Shown in pieces: positions 17,669 to 29,600 of a stretch of DNA of 42,990 nt (positions are counted from its first letter, which is position 1; every line of letters starts with the position of its first letter). Where the stretch lies: the IMG/VR virus record IMGVR_UViG_3300021962_000212, positions 1 through 42,990 of that record; one strand, given 5' to 3'. A program made the position numbers and the translations under genes. The stretch comes from a virus. Below the pieces are notes generated by a model. The model was given only the letters and a program-made list of their open reading frames with translations. It had not been told where the DNA came from and did not search any database.

Positions 17669-20600
17669 AGGTTGAATAACCAATATACTTTAATCTATTA
17701 TATCTTTGGACTATTGGTGAGGTTGAAATTCCACCCGTATTTGCATACGTTGTAAACTGTTCTGGAGTAGAACGAACTGGCGTTAAGATTCTTCCCCAAC
17801 TATATTCTCCATAGAAACCACTAAATCCAAGACCCGTTAAACCATTGTATCCAGAGACACTCACCGTAACTTTAGCAACATTGGTAATACCAACACCTGC
17901 CACTGCAGTTTGTGCGATTGATACTGCAGCAACTTGATAGATATTATCTATGAATGTTGTTCCTATACCTACAACGCCACCAGAAGAATTAAGTGAAGTT
18001 AATCCCTTACCTACGTTTGATTTGGACACTACAAAGTAGTAACCTGTTTGAATACCACTAATTCCTGTTGTTGCAATACCAACTTTTACAGTTTTGCCAT
18101 CTCTTAAAACAGAATTATTTGGAATAAAGAAATCAAATACAATTCCAGTTGATGCAACACCGACAGAAGTGGTATTAATACCAGTAATTAGTCCAAAGTC
18201 ACCATCATAAGAAACTTTATCAATGACTTCATAATTTAATGATGGAGATTCAATTAAAACGGCAGGTGGTTCAGAAGAAGAATATCCAAGTCCAGAAGTT
18301 GTTATTGCAATTCCTGTCACAACTCCATTCGATATTGTTGCGGTTGCTTTTGCTGTATTTTGTGATACTGTCGTTCCAAAACCAATTGGGCCTGCAATTG
18401 TTATGGTAGGTATAGTTGAATATCCAACTCCACCGTCAGAAATGATAATTGAAGAAACTGTTCCTGAAGAAGATACTACTGCTGTGGCAGCAGCAGATGT
18501 TATATTATCTTGAGATATAATAAGGATTTTATTCTGTGGTTTTTCTGTTGTTCCATCATGAACATATTCTTTTTCGCTATCAAAGAATGTCTTAACGCTT
18601 TCTACAAAAATAGAAGTAGATCCTGTGCTTACATTTTGAATAATGTTCGTATTTGGATTTATATATGGTTCATAGATATTTCTATCTTTAGCTACATAAG
18701 ATCCATTTACAAACATATCTTCAGTTTGTCTACACCAAGTTAATGGTCTTAATAATGCATCAACTTTGCTTACTCCTGGACCAGGATAAAGATTAGTATT
18801 AATTACATCCGAAGAAGTAATTTCTGTTACAACTCGGTCATTTTCTGTCAACTCGATACTTTCGTCTTTTAAAGAAACACTATCACCAACTTTAATCGTT
18901 TCCAATATATCCACATTTTGTGTATCTAAGTCTCCAGTACCTCTATAGAATAATATTTTTGAGGTGTCTCCTTCTTTTGGAGCTTCTGTAAATCTTAAAA
19001 TACTTCCTCCATTAAATGTATAACCACTTCCAGGCACTTGAAGGACATCGTTGATAAACACCAATAGAGTCGCTTGAACATCGACATCAGATCCTCTTCT
19101 GGATCTAATTGTAGTTTGATTACCATTAATAAGAATCGGGAATGTTTTTCTATTTCCATCAAATAAAGAATCTAATGGATCTATAACTTGAAGTCTTCCA
19201 ACTGTCCAAGCGGCAAAATTATCAGACTTGATTTTATCCACTGTAATTTGGAATTCTGAGAAACTTAAAGAAGTATTTGTTGGTATTCCTGTAGTTCCTC
19301 CAATAGAAACTGTTAAAATCTCATTTTGTTTGTATCCATAACCTAAATTTTTCAGTTCAAATGAAATTACACTAGATCCTTGTCCAACAACAATATCCGC
19401 AACAAGACCTGTTCCAACACCTGATGATGATTGTGAACTATAAATCAAAGGAATATTTGAATATGACAACGGATAATCAAAAACGACAATTGGTGGATTT
19501 GATGATGTATAACCAACACCGGGATTAGTAATGGCAACACTGACTATGTTACCATTACTAATTGAGGCAATTCCTACAAATTCAATATTTGAATCTTCAC
19601 TACCTATTGCCTTGACACCAACATTTACAATAGTTTGAATTCCTACTCTGTAACCAGACCCACTATTTCCTATACTAATAGATTGAATTGTTCCTGCTGT
19701 CGATACAATTGCAGTTCCACCTGCAGATACAAGTGGTTGATAACCAAATCCTTGAGTAGAACCTATTGATAATATAATTCCACCTCTAGGAATACTCGCT
19801 GTGTTTACATCATGAGTCGCTGCTGAATTTCCAATAAAGGTAATTGTTGTAATTCCGGAATTTTCTACTAAATTATAATTATCAATAATATTTGGTGCAT
19901 TTGGACCTTGGAATATATTATTAATTAAAACAATTGCATTGTCAGTTGATATTCCAGTAACATTTGATCCATCTGTTTTTAAAACAAAAGTTTTATCTGA
20001 ACCATTAAAATTATCTGAAATATCATCAAATATGTAATTCTGTGCATAAGGTTCTGTTGATGTATTTTCTTCTCCAGATCTTAAGAATACTCTTCCAGTA
20101 AATGTTGCTCCAGTAGCAATTCCAATATAGTCAAGTTCATCGGGTCTATTTGTAGGATTTAAGATAGGTACTTTACCATAAGGTGCTTCATCAAAATAAA
20201 GTGTGTTGTCAACTATATTATAGTTACCAAAAACTTTTGTAACGAGTGCAGATGAAGTATGTGTCGATAGTCCAGTTCCCAACCAAGGTCTTAGAACAGA
20301 AATTGTATTTGTACTTCCAACTCCAACTGAAGTAACCCTCATAATTTCATTATCAATTTTTAGCAAATCTCCTCCAAATATCGTAGAAATTCCTGAGATA
20401 GTTATTAGAGAGTCAAAAAGTCCGACATTTTTAGAAAGAGTAGTCGTTACCGCTGTCGATGTAACTGGCGATTGTATTAAATTATCAATGCTAATAATTG
20501 ATTTTTTATTTTGATTTTTAGAAGTAAATATGTGAGAACTTCCAATTCCTACCGCAGTTATATCTAAAACATTTGGAATAGATTTGAGTGCGTTAGATGC

Positions 20601-23600
20601 TGAAGACGCTACTTGAACATCAAGATCGTTGATTTTAACGATATATAATGTTGAAGGTAATTTATCCGTTGTTCCAATACCTGGTATAGAAGTTGTTGCA
20701 ATTCCAATAGAATTTGATCCTGTTCCAGAATAAGAATATTCAACTTCTTCACCAGTAACAAAGAAATGGTTTGGAATTCTAATAACGTCAGTATTTGTTC
20801 TTACTACAGAAGAACTGCCTCCATCAAAGTATTTTTGGAAGATAGGATCATTTTTGTGAGTTAAGTTAAAACTCTTTTTAATATCGTTATCTGTTCCTAC
20901 ATAAGTTCCATAATCATAATGTAAACCACCATTGATTAATGACAAGTCAAATGTTTGATCTGATAACTGAAGTGCAACTTGAAAGACCTTAACATCAACA
21001 TCAATATTTGCAATTGGTGTAAAATAAGTTTTTGTATGTTCTCCCAAAATACCTGCAGTTGTTATTCCTAAAGAATTTCCAGAATTTAAGGTTCCAAATT
21101 CCAATATATAACATTCGTTATTTGATAGATCTGTAATTGTTAAAAATTCAGAAATTTGATATTGAGAATTTGTTTTATCTTCAATACTTATTATTGAATA
21201 AGAACAATCATTCTGAGGTAATCCAGAATTAAACGTGCTAGAGTAACTAGAAATTATATTTGCTACAGGAGAAGTACTTGCTGCAATTGATACTGATGAA
21301 GAATCCAAAGATGCTCCCCCAATTGTTTGTGTACCAACCCCACTTAAACTTGTATTTGCAAGAGAAACGTTAAAAGTATTAACCACATAATCAACAGTTG
21401 TAGAATCATTTGGTATTAAATCAATTAATACATTATTTCCAGAAATGTATGCATTATATGTTCCTATTCCTGAAGTTGACTTTGAAATAAAATTGTCAGT
21501 TGTTATTTGTCCATAATCAATAAAGAAAACCTCAGATCCATTATGAATATATGTAATTTCATCATATTCATAATAAGAAGAATCTGTTGCTCCAATTTGA
21601 ACTAAAACTTTTGATGATCTATAAGTAGATGCAATACCAACAATTGTTGTTGAAGTATTAGTTCCTGTCGGTATAGTAGTTGTATTTGTTCTAATACGAA
21701 CAGAATTTCCTAAATCAACTGTTCCAACGCCACTAACTACATCATTTAATGAGAATGATACGTTCGCAGTATAATAATCATTGAATTTAGATTTTATTGG
21801 ATAAAATAGTAAGTTTCCTTCTGTTCCAGTAATATTAAAATCAAAAAATCCCAAATCATTTGAGGAATTAACTCCATACTGATTTAAAAATCCATTATTA
21901 GTATCATTAACTAATGATACTAAAGAAACTTGAACTTCATTTGATAATTTTCTGTCTTTTACTAAAATAATATATTTTTGAGATCTGAAGTCACTGAGAG
22001 TGAAAGAATCGATAGTGCTGAAAGATGTTGACCTTGGATTACTGTTAAATTGATTTGAAATATTATCAATCATTAATACTTTATTTCCAATAGATTCAAT
22101 ATAATCCTGTATGATTCTAGAATTAAAAATTATTTCATCAGAAGAAACAATTCCATCAATAATCAAATTATTTTCTCTTGCAAGATCAAAATCTTGTACA
22201 CAGTTTAGATCAATAAATCTCGATAAATCTGCAGTGCCAGAAAAATCACCTTGGTTTTGATCAGTCGAAATTCCAGAGAAAATTGGATTTGATTCTATTA
22301 TTAAGTTTCCAAATTTTTTAAATCCTGCAGTGTGGTTTAAATTACTTACAGAATCATTCCAGGTATCTAAATCTTTTTGAGATTTGAGAGCATAAGAAAA
22401 ATACTGATAGTAATCGCTATCATGAATTCTTTGTAAATTATTATTTAAAAATCCAGTTTCTGTATTCCATCCTTTTCTTAGTTTAGAATATGAATTTAAA
22501 CCATAGTCAGAATCAAATTTTATTATATTTTTAATTAGTGATACTGAACCTAATGTTTTGCTTCTTATAATTTCATTTACTTTAAAATTCTGATCAGTAC
22601 TAACTTTTAAATATTGATTGATAGGATCCCAAAATTCTACCGTTCCTAGAGCAGAAGATGAATAAACATCCTCTCCTCTATAAAAATTGTTTTTCTTAAG
22701 AACGGGGTTAAATATTGGAAAATGTGATTGAGGTATTATTTTTCCAGAAGAGTAGAAACTGTTGAAGTTTCCTGGGATTTCTCCATTTGAAATATATTCA
22801 GATAAACTGTAAGTAACAATTCCATTTGCTCCTCCAAGTTTGGGATCTACAGATTTAACTGTAAATAATGCATAATCATAATTTGAAGAGTTATATCCTT
22901 TTTCGGTTGTCGCTATTCCAACACTAGTTCCTTCTATTAAGACTTTTTCTCCAACAAAAAATGGAAAATCTTCAGGGTCACTAAAACTAGAACCCAAAGT
23001 CACAGTAACATCTTTTGTAGAGTTATTAAATACTATATTTTTAATCTTAATTCCATTTGAATTATTTACTGGAACTATTCTTGGAGTTGCTTTACTTATC
23101 TCTGTACTATTTTTTAAGATAGTAACCTGAGAATCTCCTGACTGATAAGTTAAATCAACATCTTTGATGACTTTATTTGTTAGTCCATCAATAACTACTA
23201 AATTTGGTGGAGTATTATAATTTCTACCAAAAGAACTAATTCCAATATAATCAAAAGATGATAGTGAATCAAGAATTAATATTTCTGGAAGATTTGGTTT
23301 TGGTCTTATGCTATAATCTGAAGGATAATCAAATCCAATATCTTGAATTTCTGTAGATACAATTTTTCCAATAGAATTACTAATAGGATTTAAAATGGCT
23401 CCAGTTCCAGAATTTGATGCAATGGAAGTGATGCCCGGAAGAACACTATATCCTCTTCCACCATTTTTCAAATTAATTTCATAAATTGATCCTATTACTG
23501 AACTTGAATTTGTATAATATTCTATTCCTGTAGAATATGAAATAGACTCTGGAATCTCTAAGATATTATATTTAAATGATTCTGTGGTAACACCAACAAC

Positions 23601-26600
23601 AACATGATTTCCATTATATCCACTTTCTAATAAAGTAAGTTGATTATAACCAGATACATCACTATCAATTATAATTTCTTTTTTAGTCTGCGAATTAATA
23701 TTTAAGTTAATAGGAATCAACTTATAATACAAATTATTTGGAACATTATCATTCAATGATAATGTAACTTTTGCTGTTGAATCAATCCCAATATTGCCGG
23801 TTTTTGTTAACTCAAAGATTGTTGAAGATTCTGTGGTATTGAATTCTTCTATAAATCTTTCGTCCTTATAGAGTCTAAAATCAAATGCAGAATAAGTAAT
23901 ACCAGCACCAATAAATGATAGAGATGTGTCAGAGAGATCAAAAACTACAGTTTGATTTTTTATTAAACTTATAGGTGGATTTATTGAAGAAATAGTTCCG
24001 GGTTGTGAAGATGAAATATTAATAACTTCAGGAATTACTTTTGTTGCTTGATAATAAGAATTGGATAATTTAATTTTATTCGAATCAATAACTACAACAT
24101 AGTAAATTGCATGATTAACTAATCCAGAGGCGGGTGTTGTTGCAGTATAGATAACTTTTTGTCCAGTATAATATCCATGATTATTAATTGTAATGATACT
24201 GTTTACTATGTCAATTGTTGAGAAAGTTTTTGGATTTACTACTAATCTTCTGTTATAATCGTTGTACTTAACTGTAATTGTTGTTGAAATTCCTGGTTTT
24301 ACGTTAACTGTTATGTTATCGAGTAAAGATAATCCATGAGTTTCTGCTGTAGAAACAGTTACTACATTTTTACTAATTTGTCCAGATAAAGTGTTTGTAT
24401 AATTTGTTTTGAAACTATGAGTGTTTCCAGTTCCTACAGAGGTAAAATATAAAATACCACTTTGAATTGTTGATCCAGCAGAAACAAAAGTACCGGTTGA
24501 TCCTACACCAACTTTAATAGTTGAAATACCAATAAGATCATTAGAAATTTTTGCAACATAAACAATAGATTTTTCACCTAATACAAAAGAAGAAGATCCA
24601 TTAGTAGAAACTGATAACCTAGTTCCACCATTTGAAGAATAAATTAAAGAATCACCAGTGTTTAAGTTGTGATCCTTAATATAGATTGATTGTGTTGGAA
24701 TTTCTAATATATTCCATTTGTTAACGTATGCAGTAACGCCTACACCAGAAAGAGAGGACGAATCAAAATTAATTTTAATTGAAGTTGCACCAATTCCAAT
24801 TATTTTTTGTTTTGTAGTATTAAAAGAAGTATTTGTTGCATTTACAATATCAATGTATCCACCAGACTTATAATTTTGAAGATCTGAAAGATTATTAAAG
24901 AATAAAAATGTAGTAGATCCAGTTCCTATTGATACTTGATTGTTAAAATTATTGACACTGACAAAGAATGTAGAATTTATACCAACACCAGAAGTAGTTC
25001 CAAGTCCAACTGACTCATTTGGATTAAAATAAAACTCTTTATCAATATCAAAATTATATGAGGTTGAAATTCCAAAATTAAGTTTGAACTTTCTTGGTTT
25101 TTCAGTAAGAGCAATTCCCGCAGAATATGAAGTTACTCCTGTAGTTCCATTTTGATTACGAAGAACTCTAATTCTTGATGATACTGGATCAATATTTAAA
25201 ACTTTAATCTCTTCGCTTCCAATTTGATATATATCATTTTCTTTAATGTTTGGAAAACCTAAGTTACCAGTAACACTAAAGTAAGTAACAAGACCTGTAT
25301 ATTGTGCTGATCCAACACCAGAGATTAATGCTAAATTATTTGCGTTGACAGTTATATTTCCAGATTTTTTATAATCGTATTTGCCAGTAAATGTAACTAA
25401 GTCATTGTTTAAGTAGTTATGTGGGACCGAAGTGAATCCAATAAACTCTTGATTATAAGGATAGAATTGAACATCATCAAAAGATGAAGTGGCAACACTA
25501 ATTTGATTAACTAATTTTCCTTTTATAAGTGAAACTTTTGCTTTAGCACTTTGTATTGAAGATCCACTAAAAATAACTTTATCATTCACTTTATAGTTCT
25601 GTCCTCCAGTTTCAATTCCTATAGAATCTACGGATCCAGTAGAAATACTTTTAACAATAGAGTTTTGAGATTTGATTGTATTTGGATTTAAAATGTAATC
25701 ATATAGAGAAATATTATATGGACTAATATTTCTTCTCCATCCAGTCTGATTTATATCAATATTGTCTTGGTTGGAAGTGCTTTCAAAGTTAAAATTAATT
25801 GGTCTTGATTTATATGATGGTCCTATGACATAAGGAAAAACTGGTTTTTTGTAATTTTGAAATAAACCAGATGATTCTACTAGACCATTATTAATGGACG
25901 TGAAGTATGCATACACGCCATTTGGATATTCCGGAGTGATTCCAAATCTTCCATTATGTTCATCTAAATCTCCATTACCATCATAAATATAGTCCTCTAC
26001 AAAAAGTCCTTCCGAATAAATTGAAGTACTTGGTCTAGATGGATCGTTAATTATGTTTTGTTTTTTTACATATCCCGGAACTAAACATTTTACTGCCCCA
26101 CCAGTTTTAGATGAATATCCATAAGGACCATAAATTGGATTTCCATCATATGCCCATCCAATTATTGGAGAGTGTGCATTTGAATCAAGTTCTTTGTCAT
26201 TTAATAATTGTAAATCTTGTACATATACTTTTTTTCCATCTTTAAATCTTGATCCTTGTACAGAAGACCTCAGATTGCGTGGAGCATATGCATGAGTATA
26301 TTCTAGACCATATTCATTATTCAATCCAGTCGATAATATTCCATCATCCTCCGGTATTTGAGAATTTTGTATTAATCTTTCAACTAGATTTATCTTCCAA
26401 GATTTTATTTGTGCTTCTAATTTAGCACCACTTCCGGCAGGTATTACATCTATTGAAGTATTTGCTGATCGATATCCAATTCCACCATAAATTACTTTTA
26501 CTTCAACCAAAGATCCATTTGAAAAAATGGGAGTTAGTATTGCACCCACACCAGTTCCATTGATTTGGAGAGTTGGTGGAGAATTATAACCACTTCCAGG

Positions 26601-29600
26601 GCTATTGATTAAAACATCAACAATTTGACCATTTGATATAACAGGAGTTAATTGAATTCCTGAACCAGAATTAAAATCAAATAGTGGTTGACGGTTATAG
26701 TTTATAATCTCTTCAGATCCATATTGCTCACCACCAGATTGAACAAATACAGATTGAACTTCTCCTCTAAAAACAGGTTGAATAACTGCATTAAAGTCCT
26801 GTCCAGAAAGTGTAGAAACCCCAATTCTTCCAGTAACAGTTACTTGAATTTCTGGATAATTAAACTTATGTGTTCCACTACCAACAGAAGTTAAATCAAT
26901 ATATTGTTTAGTATCATAGTAAAAAGAAGTTGTAACACCTACAGTACCAATTCCAAGTTGAGATAGTCTAAAATGATTATCATCTACTCTAGTTACATAA
27001 TAAGATGTGTTAGATGACAGACCTCCAACAGAAGTTTCTGTGGCATTATATACAATAATCTCACCACTTTGATATCCATGATCTGTTATCGTAATAACGT
27101 TAAGTGCAGTATTAATTCCACTTACGCTTGTTGTTGTTAACTTATTTTGATAATTAGTACCACTATTTTCTATTACAATTGATCCAATTTTTTTCTTTTT
27201 ATTCTTGGATTTAAATGAATGATTTCCTACTCCGTAAGAAGTAATTTGAAATGTATTAATACCGGCAACAGCATCTTCAAATGATCTATGAAGTTTTATG
27301 TTAAATGCATCTTGAACCGAAACATAATAAGTGGAGTTTGTAGAAAGACCACTTATTGTAGATATTCCACCAACAATAGGTGATTGTCCATCAGTAACAT
27401 AAACAACCTCTTCTGCATCTCTAAACTTATGATGACTTGAAAAACCAATTGTGTTTACTGGATTTAATTTTACCAGACCGGCAGAACCTTGCGAATTGAA
27501 AGAAACAGAATGGTCAAAACTAATTAATTTTGCAACAGCAGAAGCACCCGATCCATTTCCTCCAGTAATATTAATCTTAGGATCTTCCAAATAGTCAAAT
27601 CCAGGATCAATAATATCAATTCTTTCAAGTCCACCTATAACTGAACAATGTGCTTCTGCTCCAAATCCAATAGGATCAGTAATAGTTACTGTTGGAGTGT
27701 TAATAATATCATATCCAGATCCAGGTGCTATTGGAATAATTTTTTCAATTGGACCATAGTAAACATTATCTTTTGACTTATAATTGAGAACTTCAATACC
27801 GTTTACAAAAATACCAGTTAATCCAGGATTTGTTTCATAAGTATTTCCATCATTTTCTGGTGATGAAATTTTTCTAATTAACTTCTGAGATTCTAATGCC
27901 TGAGTGCTTAAATTTCTATAAGTAAAATCAGTTAATTCAAATTTTGCATTTGTGACCGTTCCATCAACAGAGACAAAATTTTCTGTAAAAATATTTGTTC
28001 TACTTCTTGCTAACTTTACTTGAGTATCACTTACTTTTTTTATAAAATATACACCAGTTGATATCCCTAAGGTATTTGTTGGTGATGGTTTATAAACTAT
28101 TGAATCTCCTGTATAAAATCCATGAGAGATTCCTAAATCTAAAGTTGTTCCTTTTGTTAAGTCTTCGACATCATCTGGCACAAATGTTCCACTAAAGACT
28201 ATTGATCTATCATTTATTTTTAAAGTTCTATTCAGATAGGTTGGAAGTGATGATGCAGAAACATATAAAGATTCATCATTCTCATAGTAAATGTTCTGAA
28301 TATTTGATGTATATTGATTTACTGAAGGATAATTTTCCGAAGATACTTTTGTTATATTTTTTTTAGCGAAATATAAAAGACTTGTATCTAATAGTATATT
28401 TTCTGATCCAAGTTGAACAGTAAAAGATTTTTCATTGATAAAGGAAATAACAAATCCAGTATATTCTACTCCACTTGAAGATAATAAAGAAACTGAATTA
28501 CCTATCTTAAAAAAGTGATCATCATAAAGATTGATTATGTAAGACTTATCTGAACTATCTAAAAGTTCTATAGATTTTACTTCATATTTTACTGAAATAT
28601 TAAAAAACCAGTTATTTGACTTATAATCTTTAAGATCTATACCAAGAGTTTTTATTTTTATTATATCTTCTTTTGAATAAAAATGAGTATTATCTGGTAA
28701 ATTTAATTTAGATAATACGCTCATTATTCTAATTTTTACATTTTCATCTTTTGAAGATGCAAATCCATTTGTTTTTATTTCTGTAGATTCTGGAATATCT
28801 TGAGTTATTCCATTGCATTCTAAAAATTGGTTTAATGTTTTTTTCGTATAAGTAACACTTAAAGATGTTCCATTTTCCAAATCAATGACAAGATTTCCAT
28901 TTGTTTTTGGAAATCCTACTGTAGAATCAACTTCTAAAGTATTTGAACCAGAGATTGTAGTTAAAATGTTTTTTGTTTTTGGATGGATAAGAAAATTTCC
29001 GTAAACAGATCCTACTGGTTGTATATCTTTGTCGTAGTCTGAATCTAAACTTATGGTATAATAGTCTTTTTCACCTCTTCTAATTTTTTCTACTTTGGTT
29101 ACAGTTCCTTGTGCAATTATTTCTCCATCAGAATCTTTTTGATAAAGAGTTTCATTAACTAAATCTTCAGGATTACCTTCAATTTCTTCTACAACCAAGT
29201 CAGAAGTAATTCTATATTGTGCATCAGATGGTTGAATTAAATAATCTCTAGGTCTAATAACTTCAACATTTTGACCATACAGAGCACCAAATAAAATCTT
29301 AAAAGAATTATCAGTTCCTTTTGAGGAATAAAAATCTATAGATTGCTTAATAAAAAGATTTTCATTTAATTCAGAATATAACTCTCTTTCTTCAAATCCA
29401 GGAGTTACTTGTTTTTTAACTTTAATTAAAAATTCTTTTAGAAAAAGAATACTTAGATTGGATACTATTGTAGATGCGCTATGCTCTTGCGCTTCAGTTT
29501 CTGTAAAAGTTAATTCATCTTTTGTTTTATAAGAAGTTACACCATTGAATCCACGCACACATCCTTCAAAAGTCGTAGAGGTTTTTGAAGTATATGTAAT